From: Chordicoccus sp050944395
GTDB lineage: Bacteria > Bacillota > Clostridia > Lachnospirales > Lachnospiraceae
Length of the DNA stretch: 64,000 bases
Assembly (NCBI GenBank): GCA_050944395.1
Contig: JBMNQZ010000004.1
Coordinates: 1 to 64,000, forward strand
Reading direction: 5' to 3'
In this document: in pieces, positions 53,046-63,099 of the stretch
Position numbering within the stretch: position 1 is the first letter of the stretch
Layout: every line of letters begins with the position of its first letter
The notes under the pieces: model-generated
The model's input: the letters and a program-made list of their open reading frames with translations, nothing else
The model's database searches: none
Told to the model about the DNA's origin: nothing
Made by a program: the position numbers and the translations under genes

Positions 53046-54391
53046 CGATATAATGCTTCTTCAACCTTTGTCTGTCCGCCGTGAGCAGCAAGTTCCTCCG
53101 CAAGGACCTGATCAAGGGCAGCTCTGTACTCCGCCTCATTTGCCTTGAAATCAGCCTCCCAGGCAGCATTCCCCTCGACAGCCTGTGCAACCGTAGCCTC
53201 ATCCTCGATACAGTAAGCTTCTTCGGCAGACGGTCCCATCTTTGCATTTCCGAGGAATTTATTTTTAATCACGCTCACCCAGGTCTTGCCCGTATTCATA
53301 ACAAGCTCAGACCCGTCCGCAAGATAATACTTTGCGGGGGAATAGAAGCTCTCCCTTGTCCATGTTATGTCAACACATTTTCCCTTTGAGATATACTTTC
53401 CCTTTCCGCCGGAGGTCGTGTCAAAATGCTGATAGACCGAAGTGTCGTAGAGACATCCGTTCTGATATTCAAGGATAATATTCGTAACGCTGAGCTGCTC
53501 ACCGTTTGCTCCGTCAACCTCAGGTTCACCGTACTGATATCTGTAGTAACGGCAGTCATCGGGATTATATACGAAGTATGAATGACTCGTCTCATATCCC
53601 GGGGTGACATAGTAAATATCCGATGCGCCGAATGAAAGGTCAACCTCCTGTCCAACCCAGGCATAATTGAATGATCCTTTGAAATCTGCGGGAAGTTCCG
53701 TACTGTATCCGAGATGCTCAATTCCGCGCTTGATTCCATCGGCACTTGCATATGCATTGTGGGGTGCGCTGATATCATTTGCCCTGTAGAACACCATATC
53801 GGTGTAGGATGCAAGACCGCTTATGTTGTCAACATCATCCGACTCAAGGTACGGAAGAGCATATGCAGCCTGTCCGTAATGAACATATATACTGTCAAAG
53901 CCTGCCGCATATGAGATAAAATAATCCCTGCAGCTTCTAAGTGATCCTATTCTTTGCTGATCATCCCAGTTCTCGAAAATCGCACACTCTCTGGTAAGCT
54001 CAGCCTCTACAGGCGCTTCATAGTAGACCGATGCGGCACTGGTTCCGTAGTGTGGGAAAGCTCCGCTCACATTATCGATCATAAATGCGACAGGTCTTCT
54101 TGTGCCGATCTCCGCAGGGACATACTCGCCGGTAAGAATACTTTTTGCCATCCCCTCCGGGATCTCCTCCACGGGTTCCGGTTCCGGTGTGACCTCGACC
54201 ATTTCCTCCTCGGACTCCTCAACGATAACGACAGGTTCGGGTTCGGAGGACTCTTCGGGAGCCTCCTCTACGCTCTCCTCAACAGAGGGCATCTCCACAG
54301 GCTCTTCCTTTTTTCCGCATCCTCCAAGCACAACCGTTCCCAGTGCGATCACAATTGTAAGTCCAATGAAATTATTAATAATTTTTCTCAT
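53042..54391 (-). CDS. DUF3048 (YerB-like) lipoprotein
   Basis: A 449-residue exported lipoprotein. From the chosen ATG (54391, GGAGG five bases upstream) it has two basic residues, a hydrophobic stretch and the lipobox LGGC (Cys25). An acidic Pro/Glu/Val-rich linker of about 60 residues follows, then the DUF3048 domain (RRPVAFMIDNVSGAFPHYG, RIGSLRSCRDYFI). A longer frame from 54406 puts five extra residues before the signal and lacks a ribosome site. Function unknown; in Bacillus, YerB belongs to this family. Confidence 0.88.
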   Translation of the reverse strand: MRKIINNFIGLTIVIALGTVVLGGCGKKEEPVEMPSVEESVEEAPEESSEPEPVVIVEESEEEMVEVTPEPEPVEEIPEGMAKSILTGEYVPAEIGTRRPVAFMIDNVSGAFPHYGTSAASVYYEAPVEAELTRECAIFENWDDQQRIGSLRSCRDYFISYAAGFDSIYVHYGQAAYALPYLESDDVDNISGLASYTDMVFYRANDISAPHNAYASADGIKRGIEHLGYSTELPADFKGSFNYAWVGQEVDLSFGASDIYYVTPGYETSHSYFVYNPDDCRYYRYQYGEPEVDGANGEQLSVTNIILEYQNGCLYDTSVYQHFDTTSGGKGKYISKGKCVDITWTRESFYSPAKYYLADGSELVMNTGKTWVSVIKNKFLGNAKMGPSAEEAYCIEDEATVAQAVEGNAAWEADFKANEAEYRAALDQVLAEELAAHGGQTKVEEALYR

Positions 54392-54405
54392 ATTTCCTCC
54401 CAACA

Positions 54406-54921
54406 TCAGCCTCTCGGAATATTTACTCTGCCGAGTATCTCCTTTTGTTTATTCTCCATGCTCTCACGCTCTTCATTTTCCATATGGTCATATCCCAAAA
54501 GATGGAGCATGGAGTGAGTGATAAGAAAAGCATATTCCCGTCTGGTAGAATGTCCGTATGCAGCCGCCTGCTCTTTGATCTTTTCGGCCGACAGAATGAT
54601 ATCTCCCAGTATCAGTTCACCGGAATCGGGATCAAAAGCATCGACCTCATTTTCCTCCGCATATCCGAAATCCGAATATGTCGGATACGAAACAGCCGGA
54701 AATGACAAAACATCTGTAGTCTTATCTATATTTCTGAACTTCCTGTTGATATCTCTTATCGAGTCCCCGTCTTCGATAAAAATATTGACGGTCGCCTCAA
54801 AAGGACAGTTCTCAGTGTCCAGTACGGCTTCACAGACTTCCTCGGCTACAGCTTCATAATCAAAATTAAATATTCTGTCAAAATCATCCTCGTCGTAATC
54901 TATCTCAAAATATATGTTCAT
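54406..54921 (-). CDS. ybeY: Endoribonuclease YbeY (rRNA maturation)
   Basis: Zinc-dependent RNase needed for 16S rRNA 3'-end maturation and ribosome quality control. It has 171 residues. The H3xH5xH zinc motif is HSMLHLLGYDH near residue 136, preceded by RRRE-like RREYAFLITH. It lies 2 bases after phoH, a very common gene pair, and ends where the DUF3048 gene begins. Confidence 0.97.
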   Translation of the reverse strand: MNIYFEIDYDEDDFDRIFNFDYEAVAEEVCEAVLDTENCPFEATVNIFIEDGDSIRDINRKFRNIDKTTDVLSFPAVSYPTYSDFGYAEENEVDAFDPDSGELILGDIILSAEKIKEQAAAYGHSTRREYAFLITHSMLHLLGYDHMENEERESMENKQKEILGRVNIPRG

Positions 54922-54923
54922 TA

Positions 54924-55910
54924 TCAGCCTCTCGTCTTTCGATTTTTATTTCCGGATCTCGCCTCGTAATCATCATAAGCCTTCACGATTTTCTGAACAA
55001 GAGGATGCCTCACAACATCCTTGCTTGAAAGATCAGCAAATCCTATTTCAGATATCTTTTTCAGAACCTTTTCCGCTACATCAAGACCGCTTTGAACCCC
55101 GGAAGGCAGGTCTTTCTGAGTTCTGTCCCCGGTAATTACGGCTTTCGATCCGAAACCTATTCTGGTCAGGAACATTTTCATCTGTGCCGGAGTCGTATTC
55201 TGAGCCTCGTCAAGAATAATAAACGCATTATCGAGAGTTCTGCCTCTCATATATGCCAGCGGAGCAACCTCGATAAGTCCTTTTTCAGAATTTTTCAAGT
55301 ATGATTCGGCTCCCATTATCTCATACAACGCATCATAAAGCGGCCTCAGGTAAGGATCTATCTTGCTTTGAAGGTCACCGGGCAAAAACCCCAGCTTTTC
55401 TCCGGCCTCAATAGCAGGTCTTGTGAGGATAATGCGGTTGACCTCCTCATTTTTAAATGCCTTTATGGCCATTGCCATTGCAAGATATGTCTTTCCGGTA
55501 CCTGCGGGGCCTATTCCGAAAGTGATCATTTTGTTTCTTATCAGATCGGCGTATCTTTTCTGGCCAAGAGTTTTAGGCTTTATCGGCCGTCCGTTTATTG
55601 TGTTGATAATGATATCGCCGTCCATCTCCAGCATAGCGCTTTCGTTGGATTCGTGTACCATATCAAGGGTGTATTCCGTATTTTGGATATTTATCATATT
55701 TCCCCTCTGCGACAGTACGTTTAAATGGCTGAGAGCTCTTTTTGCCTCCCCGGCATTGTCTCCTATGATCTTTATGCTGCCTCCTCTGGCAACGATCCGT
55801 ACATCCAGCTTCTTTTCTATGGAGCTTATATTGCTGTCGAGCATTCCGAAAATGTTTTTTTCATCCTCAACAGACAGTTCCAGATATTCGATGTTATCTT
55901 CTCTGCACAT
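54924..55910 (-). CDS. phoH: PhoH-like ATPase
   Basis: Cytosolic P-loop ATPase with a probable RNA-related role. It has 328 residues. A KH-like N-terminal part precedes Walker A GPAGTGKTYLAMAMA near residue 146, and Walker B is FIILDEAQNT. Downstream GDRTQKDLP is typical of the family. It lies 8 bases after ftsK and is coupled to ybeY. Confidence 0.95.
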   Translation of the reverse strand: MCREDNIEYLELSVEDEKNIFGMLDSNISSIEKKLDVRIVARGGSIKIIGDNAGEAKRALSHLNVLSQRGNMINIQNTEYTLDMVHESNESAMLEMDGDIIINTINGRPIKPKTLGQKRYADLIRNKMITFGIGPAGTGKTYLAMAMAIKAFKNEEVNRIILTRPAIEAGEKLGFLPGDLQSKIDPYLRPLYDALYEIMGAESYLKNSEKGLIEVAPLAYMRGRTLDNAFIILDEAQNTTPAQMKMFLTRIGFGSKAVITGDRTQKDLPSGVQSGLDVAEKVLKKISEIGFADLSSKDVVRHPLVQKIVKAYDDYEARSGNKNRKTRG

Positions 55911-55918
55911 GTTTTCTG

Positions 55919-58693
55919 TCAGGCTTCCTCCTCATATCGGGACTCAAATTCCTCCGGACTTATAAGGATCTGTCTGGCCTTAGTTCCCTCTTCGGGTCCC
56001 ACGATTCCTTCCTCGCAGAGCTGGTCCATGATCCTTGCAGCCCTGTTAAATCCTATTTTCAGAACTCTCTGGAGCATACCTATGGAAGCCTTGTCCTTAT
56101 CGATAATTATTTTCGCGGCATCCCAGAAGTATTCATCTCTGTCATCGGAGGAAGTATTTGATGGCTCTCCGGATTCGGAAGAGGCGGAGGTGATGGCATC
56201 AGCCACTTTCTCGTCATATCCCTCCTCATCATTCTGGGATTTAATAAAATCAACCACCTTTGCCACATCCTCATCCGACACAAACGTGCCCTGAATCCTC
56301 ACAGGCTTTGGATATCCCTGGGGGTAGAAAAGCATATCGCCCTTTCCGAGAAGCCGCTCGGCTCCGTTCATATCGAGGATAGTTCTTGAATCGACTCCGG
56401 AGCTCACGGCAAACGCTATTCTTGAAGGCATATTTGCCTTAATAAGACCGGTGATTACATTTACGGAAGGTCTCTGAGTCGCAACGACCAGATGAATTCC
56501 GCAGGCACGGGCAAGCTGAGTCAGGCGACATATAGACTGCTCAACATCACCGGGAGCCACCATCATCAGATCCGCAAGCTCGTCGACGATGATAAGAATA
56601 TTCGGAAGAACCTTAAGCTCCGCTCGTTCCTCTTCACTGAGGGTCAGATCCTTCTGAAGTTTTTTAATATGAGCGTTGTATCCTGTCAGATCTCTTATTC
56701 CGACATATTTTGCAAACTTCTGATATCTGTCGGTCATTTCCCTGACAGCCCAGTTGAGTGCTCCGGCCGCCTTCTTCGGATCGGTTACGACCGGCAGCAG
56801 AAGGTGGGGAATTCCGTTATATATCGAAAGCTCTATGACCTTGGGATCGATCATGATCATTCTGATCTCATCAGGCTTTGCATGGAACAGGATACTCATA
56901 ATAAGTGAGTTTATGCAGACCGATTTTCCCGATCCGGTCGCACCCGCAATGAGAAGATGCGGCATTTTTCTTATATCTGCCACTACGGGTTTGCCCGCGA
57001 TATCGCGTCCAACCGCAAATGACATCTTGGACTTGGCGTTCTTAAATTCGGGGGACTCGACTATGTCCCTCAAAGGAACAGCCGTATTCTCCTTATTCGG
57101 AACCTCTATTCCGATCGCCGCCTTTCCGGGAATCGGAGCTTCCATTCTTATATCCGCTGCCGCAAGATTCAACTTGATATCATCCGTAAGTCCGACTATT
57201 TTGCTGACTTTCACTCCGTGCTCGGGTTCCAGCTCATAACGGGTAACCGCCGGACCGCGGCTCACATTTGTTATCTTTACGTTTACTCCGAAATCCTGAA
57301 GAGTCTTTCTCAGCTTCTCAGCCATCTCCAGAAGGTACTCCTGGGAATCCCCGGATGAAAGCTTCATCTTCGTCAGCATCTTCGTCGAAGGAAGTACATA
57401 TTCTTTCGGCTCGGGAGCTGCCTCATTTATCTCATTTTCAACATCGGCGGCCTTGTTTTCCGTCTCTTTTCCGGAAGACGCATCCTTCACTGTCCGTCTG
57501 ACCTTCTTTACGGCATTCCGTTCCGGTGATATTTCCGGATCGTTTTCGACAATATCAAGATTGTCGTCAAATCTTAGTTCAGTGACGCCATGAATACCGG
57601 TCATTCCAATACGCTCTTCAAAACCGGCCGGCTCATTTTCGGTATAATCATTCAGCTGTATGGTGGGAACCGTCTCCTCATGTTCTTCCGGCTGAGAAAT
57701 AACCGACATTTCCTTCGCCGCGGCTTCCATAGCTGCATTTTGTTCCGCCCTCTCAAGAACAGACATTTCTCTGAGATCAATATCCGGAACATTCTTTGTA
57801 TCGGCAGTCTTATTTATACCCTTTATCTCATCCGGATTGAGTATTTCCTTGAGATCTATAGAGGTGATCTCTCTGTAATTGGCGCGTGCAGGCTTCTTTC
57901 TTGCCGGAGTGCTGCCGGAATTTTTCCTGACAGAAGGAGATTTTCCGGAGGACAAGGTCATATTTTCCTCAAGATCATCCTCGTCGAGCAGCATCATGCT
58001 TCGGCGCTCCTCATCTATCTTTCGGTTCTCTTCCCTGATGAGTCTCAGTTCCTCTGCTCTTTCCTTTCTCCTGATGTTTGCATCGGAAAGCTTCTTTGAG
58101 CTGAATGAATGAAAATTCTTGAGGATCGGTTTCTGTGTCAGGATGATAATCGATAAGATAAGCCCGGCAAAAGTAAAAATATAGGCACCCGCAGTGCTGA
58201 ACGGCTTTGAAAAAAGAAAAACCACGATTCCTCCCAAAAGCCCTCCAGAAATATATCCGTCGGCAGCAGCCGTATAGAAAGAGGCTATCGTATCGTTTTT
58301 ATCCACTCCTGCGATCAGAAGCTGAAAAAGAGCGCACACAAACACAAAGGTAAGAAACAGACCGATACATTTTCTTCTGATCAGATAATTACCTTTGTTA
58401 ACAGTATAAAATGAAAACCCGAAAAACAGGACGAACGGGAATACATAGGACATAATACCAAAAAGTCCCTTGGTAAAGCCTCCGACTATGCGTCCCACAC
58501 TTCCTGAAAAGTTAAAATTGGAAATGAATAACAGAATCGATATAACAAGTACGGTAAGTACCAAAATATCGCTGCGGATACCTCCGGATGTCTTCGCCGG
58601 GGATTTACTCTTCCCCCGGCTTCGTGATCTTCCCGAAGCTCCGCTTCTTTTATTTTTTGAGTTTCCGGTGCTGTTTTTCTTTGTTCCTGCCAA
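55919..58693 (-). CDS. ftsK: DNA translocase FtsK/SpoIIIE
   Basis: Membrane-anchored DNA pump for chromosome segregation at the septum. It has 924 residues. A basic Ser/Gly/Lys-rich N-terminal tail of about 40 residues is followed by four or so membrane helices (to about residue 185) and an acidic, low-complexity linker. The motor domain has Walker A GATGSGKSVCINSL near 590. A C-terminal winged-helix gamma domain of about 65 residues recognises KOPS/SRS-like DNA (end QLCEEGIVGPEEG). The start is TTG, with GAGGGG seven bases upstream. Whether it is FtsK or SpoIIIE cannot be decided from this window. Confidence 0.96.
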   Translation of the reverse strand: MAGTKKNSTGNSKNKRSGASGRSRSRGKSKSPAKTSGGIRSDILVLTVLVISILLFISNFNFSGSVGRIVGGFTKGLFGIMSYVFPFVLFFGFSFYTVNKGNYLIRRKCIGLFLTFVFVCALFQLLIAGVDKNDTIASFYTAAADGYISGGLLGGIVVFLFSKPFSTAGAYIFTFAGLILSIIILTQKPILKNFHSFSSKKLSDANIRRKERAEELRLIREENRKIDEERRSMMLLDEDDLEENMTLSSGKSPSVRKNSGSTPARKKPARANYREITSIDLKEILNPDEIKGINKTADTKNVPDIDLREMSVLERAEQNAAMEAAAKEMSVISQPEEHEETVPTIQLNDYTENEPAGFEERIGMTGIHGVTELRFDDNLDIVENDPEISPERNAVKKVRRTVKDASSGKETENKAADVENEINEAAPEPKEYVLPSTKMLTKMKLSSGDSQEYLLEMAEKLRKTLQDFGVNVKITNVSRGPAVTRYELEPEHGVKVSKIVGLTDDIKLNLAAADIRMEAPIPGKAAIGIEVPNKENTAVPLRDIVESPEFKNAKSKMSFAVGRDIAGKPVVADIRKMPHLLIAGATGSGKSVCINSLIMSILFHAKPDEIRMIMIDPKVIELSIYNGIPHLLLPVVTDPKKAAGALNWAVREMTDRYQKFAKYVGIRDLTGYNAHIKKLQKDLTLSEEERAELKVLPNILIIVDELADLMMVAPGDVEQSICRLTQLARACGIHLVVATQRPSVNVITGLIKANMPSRIAFAVSSGVDSRTILDMNGAERLLGKGDMLFYPQGYPKPVRIQGTFVSDEDVAKVVDFIKSQNDEEGYDEKVADAITSASSESGEPSNTSSDDRDEYFWDAAKIIIDKDKASIGMLQRVLKIGFNRAARIMDQLCEEGIVGPEEGTKARQILISPEEFESRYEEEA

Positions 58694-58720
58694 ATCCTTA
58701 CCCCTCGATGCTCACTGCCG

Positions 58721-59590
58721 TCATAAAACAAAATTGAATACAATGATCAGAATTCCGATAATTCCGTTAAGCAGGGCAAAAAAATTCAGATCCCTGCCGA
58801 AAACAAATCTGATCATTTTTTTCATAAAAAAGAATGTGAGAACAGCGCTTAATATAAGCCCTATGATCTCAGCCGCGAGATACTGTCCTTCATACGAAAT
58901 CCCACCGGACACCAGTTCATAGACAAATGCTCCGAAAGCCATGGGAACATAGATCATAACAGACATTCTCTGTGCGCTTTTCTTATCCATCCTCATCAAT
59001 GTCCCTATGGAAAGGATAGTTCCGTGAATAGATATGCCGGGGATAACGGATGCCCCGCTGATTATTCCGGTAATTCCCATCTTATATACGGGAATATTTT
59101 TTTCCGGCAAAATATTATTAAGGAATCCTGTCACCACAAACAGTATTCCGGTAATAATAAAACTCATTCCCGTAAACAGAAGGCCGGATGATAAAAATAC
59201 GGCGGCTTTCCTAAATAAAAATCCAACTACTCCCGCAGGAAGTGATGCAGCAAGAAACATTGCAGCAAGCCTGCGGTTTTTTGACCCGAGTACCCTGTCA
59301 TAACTTTCAGAGCCCCCCAGAGCATTATTTTTAAAATAAATCCACAGATTTCTGAATCCCGATGCCGCGATCTGCAGAGTTCCCTTCAGTATCCTGAAAA
59401 ACGTCTTCCTGAATACCACGAGGATCGCTATACCGGTACCGAAATGAAGGACCGCAGCCGCAGGGATTACGCTTACACCTTCAATGTTGAAAAGTTTTAT
59501 GAAAAAAGAAGTAAGACCTGCTGTGCTAAGTGGCAGCAGGCCAAACAATCCCTGTAATATTCCAACTATGATGAATACAATAATACTCAT
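58721..59590 (-). CDS. UppP/BacA-family membrane protein lacking catalytic residues
   Basis: A 289-residue polytopic membrane protein that aligns with undecaprenyl-diphosphate phosphatase over its full length (VGILQGLFGLLPLSTAG, VIPGISIHGTIL, MSVMIYVPMAFGA). The active-site residues known from the E. coli enzyme are all changed: Glu17 to Gln13, Glu21 to Gly17, His30 to Leu26, Arg174 to Ile188, and Ser27 to Thr23. It should therefore not be annotated as an active phosphatase without evidence. It may bind or move a polyprenyl lipid (inference). It lies between yebC and ftsK. Confidence 0.85.
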   Translation of the reverse strand: MSIIVFIIVGILQGLFGLLPLSTAGLTSFFIKLFNIEGVSVIPAAAVLHFGTGIAILVVFRKTFFRILKGTLQIAASGFRNLWIYFKNNALGGSESYDRVLGSKNRRLAAMFLAASLPAGVVGFLFRKAAVFLSSGLLFTGMSFIITGILFVVTGFLNNILPEKNIPVYKMGITGIISGASVIPGISIHGTILSIGTLMRMDKKSAQRMSVMIYVPMAFGAFVYELVSGGISYEGQYLAAEIIGLILSAVLTFFFMKKMIRFVFGRDLNFFALLNGIIGILIIVFNFVL

Positions 59591-59599
59591 AACAATCAG

Positions 59600-60325
59600 T
59601 TATTCTTCTCCGTTGTGGTATACATCCTGAACATCATCGCTGTCATCAAGCAGATCGAGTATCTTCTGAAGAGAAGCGCTGTCCTCCTCCTTGATCTTTA
59701 CGTAATTCTGCGGAATCATTGTCACTTCCGCACATGCAAAAGCAATTCCTTTGTCCTCCAGGGCCTTTTTCACATCCTCAAAAGCTTCCGGTGACGTAAT
59801 TATCTCATAGCTGTCCTCTTCGTCCGAAAAATCCTCGGCACCGGCATCAAGAGCCTCCATCATGAGATCATCCGGATCCATATCGCATTCTTCCTTGTCG
59901 ATTATTATCTGACCCTTCTCGTCAAACATAAAGGAAACACATCCCGATGTTCCCATATTTCCGTTTCCCTTTGAAAATGCCGCTCTGACATCGGCAGCTG
60001 TACGGTTTTTGTTATCCGTAAGCGTCTTTACAATGATCGCAATACCGCCGGGGCCGTATCCTTCATAGGTGATATACTCAAAATTGGCACCGTTGCTGTC
60101 GCCCGCAGCCTTCTTAATGCCTCTGTCAATAGTGTCATTCGGCATATTGTTAGCCTTTGCCTTTGAAATTACCTGCGCAAGCTTGAAATTATTGGCGGGA
60201 TCAGGACCTCCTTCTTTTACCGCAACGGCAATCTCACGTCCGATAATGGTAAAGATTTTTCCTTTTTTTGCATCATTTTTTTCTTTTTTATGCTTGATAT
60301 TTGCAAACTTTGAATGTCCTGACAT
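59600..60325 (-). CDS. YebC/PmpR family translational or transcriptional regulator
   Basis: The 241-residue family shown in other bacteria to act on transcription and, more recently, on ribosome stalling at proline runs. The N-terminus SGHSKFANIKHKKEKNDAKKGK is the family signature, with the three-domain length normal. It lies 9 bases upstream of the UppP-like gene, and a candidate promoter overlaps the end of alr. Confidence 0.95.
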   Translation of the reverse strand: MSGHSKFANIKHKKEKNDAKKGKIFTIIGREIAVAVKEGGPDPANNFKLAQVISKAKANNMPNDTIDRGIKKAAGDSNGANFEYITYEGYGPGGIAIIVKTLTDNKNRTAADVRAAFSKGNGNMGTSGCVSFMFDEKGQIIIDKEECDMDPDDLMMEALDAGAEDFSDEEDSYEIITSPEAFEDVKKALEDKGIAFACAEVTMIPQNYVKIKEEDSASLQKILDLLDDSDDVQDVYHNGEE

Positions 60326-60358
60326 TTTTTCTCTCCTTGTTATTACATAATTGTTTTA

Positions 60359-60387
60359 ATAATATCATTTCAGATCAAAATAATCAA
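60359..60387 (-). promoter_or_regulatory. Candidate promoter of yebC and downstream genes
   Basis: Minus-strand TTGATT (60382-60387), 17-base spacer, TATTAT (60359-60364), straddling the alr stop codon. Confidence 0.5.
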
Positions 60388-61549
60388 CTTGTGAAATAAC
60401 GGCGCCGCCTCTCATATAATTCCTCGGAACTCTCTTTGAGATGCAGCACACGAGCTCATAGTTGAACCTTCCGGAAAGATCTCCCAGTTCCTCCGCAGTG
60501 ATCTTTTCAGACCCGGATCTGCCCAGAAGTACGACCTCGTCCCCTACGTTTACATCCTCAATATCCGTCACATCGATCATAAACTGATCCATGCACACTC
60601 TTCCGCATATAGGAGCGCGCTTCCCGCCTATAAGCACATAACCTTTGTTAGAAAGCTGTCTGGGGTATCCGTCTGCATAGCCGACGGGAACAGTGGCGAT
60701 CTTTGTCCTTTTTTTCGCTACAAAAATGCCTCCGTAGCTGACTGCCCTGCCTTCCTCTATCTCCTTCAAAAATATTATCCTGCTTTTAAGAGACATCACC
60801 GGATGAAAATCGATTCCGTCCTCCTGCATCTTCAGCGACATTTCCCCGGAGGGTGAAAGTCCGTAGAGCGTTATTCCCGGTCTAACGGCATCGCGGGTAA
60901 GATTCGTGTGGTTGAAAATCGCCGCACTGTTGCTCACATGTTTAATTTCTATATCGATTCCGCGCTCCGAAAGCATGGAAATAAACCGATCGTATCCCTC
61001 AGCCTGCTTTCTTGCGTATTTCAATTCCGCTTCATCGGCCCTGGCAAAATGCGTAAAAGCGCCTTCTATCTTTATACCGGGCAATTTCGAAATGCGGACC
61101 ACCTCATCAGCCGCCCGGTCTGTAACCTGAAAACCAATACGGCTCATTCCGGTATCCACGGCAATGTGAACATTTATGCATTTTCCCAGCTCAAAGGCCC
61201 GTTCGGAAAGCCCGGCCGCCTGATCGAAGGACGATATGCATGCCCTGATATCATTTTTGATCATAAGATCATAAACATCCGGAAAAGCACCCCCCAGAAG
61301 CAAAATCGGCTTTGTGATTCCCCCTTTTCTTAAAATCACACCTTCTTCGGCCTGGGCAACCGCAAAGCCCCAGACCTGCTTTACCGGTTCAAGCTCTCTT
61401 GAGATCATCACCGAGCCGTGTCCGTAGGAATCTGCTTTGACAACAGGAATCATCTTCACATCATTACCGACTATCTCCTGCATAACATCAAGGTTGTGCC
61501 GGATCGCATCAAGATCGATCTCGGCTCTTACCTTCATATACTCTTTCAT
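60365..61549 (-). CDS. alr: Alanine racemase
   Basis: PLP enzyme making D-alanine for peptidoglycan. It has 394 residues. The N-terminal barrel holds the PLP Lys in VVKADSYGHG near residue 39. The catalytic Tyr is in RAVSYGGIFVA near 270, within the C-terminal beta domain, which also has GRVCMDQFMIDVTD. AAGAAGGTG precedes the ATG. Confidence 0.97.
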   Translation of the reverse strand: MKEYMKVRAEIDLDAIRHNLDVMQEIVGNDVKMIPVVKADSYGHGSVMISRELEPVKQVWGFAVAQAEEGVILRKGGITKPILLLGGAFPDVYDLMIKNDIRACISSFDQAAGLSERAFELGKCINVHIAVDTGMSRIGFQVTDRAADEVVRISKLPGIKIEGAFTHFARADEAELKYARKQAEGYDRFISMLSERGIDIEIKHVSNSAAIFNHTNLTRDAVRPGITLYGLSPSGEMSLKMQEDGIDFHPVMSLKSRIIFLKEIEEGRAVSYGGIFVAKKRTKIATVPVGYADGYPRQLSNKGYVLIGGKRAPICGRVCMDQFMIDVTDIEDVNVGDEVVLLGRSGSEKITAEELGDLSGRFNYELVCCISKRVPRNYMRGGAVISQVDYFDLK

Positions 61550-61585
61550 TTTAAAAAATCACCTTCTTAATTCCAAAACTGCGGA

Positions 61586-63097
61586 TCATATTTCATTTTC
61601 AAGCATGACCTTTCCGATTCCCGTAATAATATCTCCGGCAATCATAAAAGATTTTCCTAATTCAGCAGCAGCTCTGTCACCGCCCAGGGAATGAATAAGG
61701 CATCCCGTAACAGCTGCATTTTCTATGGATACACCTCTTGCTATAAATGCGGAAATAACCCCCGAAAGCACATCGCCGCTTCCGGCAGTAGCCATTCCGC
61801 TGGATCCGTATATATTGACAAAAACATCTCCCCCCGGAGAGGTTATGATGGTTCTTGCATCTTTCATCACCAGAACAGACTCTTTCTCAAAGGATGCCTT
61901 TTTTGCAAATCCTATCGGATCTGACTTTATTTCTCCGATTTCTGTGGAAAAAAGGCGCGACATTTCTCCCAGATGCGGAGTGAGCACTATGTTCTTCCTC
62001 TTTTTGAGAAGGTCCTGATACCGGCAGGCACAATTAAGACCGTCAGCGTCCAGAACAAGAGGTTTTTCAGTATCAATAAGCACACTTTCCGTGATTTCCA
62101 ATCCCGGCTGCCCGGTGCCGATTCCGGGTCCGCAAAGGATCACATCAGCCCATTCATAGGCTCTCTTAAGAATTCTTCGCGCCTCAGCAGCATCCTTATA
62201 GACATCTGTCATCGCCTCAGGAAGCGCTGAAATAACAGAGTCGCGGTTGTTTTCATGTGTAATAACCTTTACCATTCCCGCGCCCGAGCGCAGCGCCGCC
62301 ATAGAGGCTAAAACGGCAGCTCCGCAGATTTCCCCGGATCCCGCAGCCACTAGAACCTTTCCGAAGGATCCTTTGTTGCCCGACTCGTCTCTTTCGGGTA
62401 TCAAAGATACGGCATCACTAAGATCACAGATCCGGATAGGAAATCCCGAATCAGGGGACAACCGTATGCCTATATCCTTCACGATCACCTTTCCGGAAAG
62501 ATCCGCCCCCGGAAACAGAACATGTCCGGCCTTCAAAAACTGGATAGCTACGGTAAGATCGGCTCTCACCGCACATCCCATTATCCGGCCGGTATCTGAA
62601 TTAATTCCGGAGGGAATATCGGCGCTCACCACAAATGCACCGGATTTATTTATAAGCTCAAAAATCTCAGGGTAGCATCCCTCAACGGTTCTCGACAATC
62701 CGGTCCCGAACACAGCGTCAATGATAATATCCGCTTCGGAAATACTATCGGAATTCCTGAAAGGGATTCCCAGCGCGGAAGCTATCTTGCACTGCTTTTT
62801 CATCTCATCGCTCATCCGGCCTTTTTTTCCTGCAAACACTATCCAGGAATCAAAATCCTGACCCGAAAGAATCCTTGCGCAGGCAGCACCGTCACCGCCG
62901 TTATTTCCCGATCCGCAGACGCAGCAAACCCTTATCTTTTTACCCGTCGTTGAAAATTTTGTCTCTTTTAATTGTTTTATTGCATCACAAATACCCATCG
63001 CCGCTTTCTCCATAAGAACCAGCGAGGGTATTCCGATGTTTTCTATGGTATATCTGTCAGACTGCCTCATCTGCTCCGACAGAAGTACATTTCTCAT
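61586..63097 (-). CDS. nnr: Bifunctional NAD(P)H-hydrate epimerase / ADP-dependent dehydratase
   Basis: Repairs hydrated NADH and NADPH: the N-terminal half epimerises the R and S hydrates, the C-terminal half dehydrates the S form with ADP. It has 503 residues. The epimerase part (1 to about 215) has CGSGNNGGDGAACARIL and AVFGTGLSR. The dehydratase part (about 230-503) has VLTPHLGEMSRL and TAGSGDVLSGVISAF. It lies 2 bases after rex, which senses NADH/NAD, so the pairing has a shared redox-cofactor theme. Confidence 0.96.
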   Translation of the reverse strand: MRNVLLSEQMRQSDRYTIENIGIPSLVLMEKAAMGICDAIKQLKETKFSTTGKKIRVCCVCGSGNNGGDGAACARILSGQDFDSWIVFAGKKGRMSDEMKKQCKIASALGIPFRNSDSISEADIIIDAVFGTGLSRTVEGCYPEIFELINKSGAFVVSADIPSGINSDTGRIMGCAVRADLTVAIQFLKAGHVLFPGADLSGKVIVKDIGIRLSPDSGFPIRICDLSDAVSLIPERDESGNKGSFGKVLVAAGSGEICGAAVLASMAALRSGAGMVKVITHENNRDSVISALPEAMTDVYKDAAEARRILKRAYEWADVILCGPGIGTGQPGLEITESVLIDTEKPLVLDADGLNCACRYQDLLKKRKNIVLTPHLGEMSRLFSTEIGEIKSDPIGFAKKASFEKESVLVMKDARTIITSPGGDVFVNIYGSSGMATAGSGDVLSGVISAFIARGVSIENAAVTGCLIHSLGGDRAAAELGKSFMIAGDIITGIGKVMLENEI

Positions 63098-63099
63098 AA

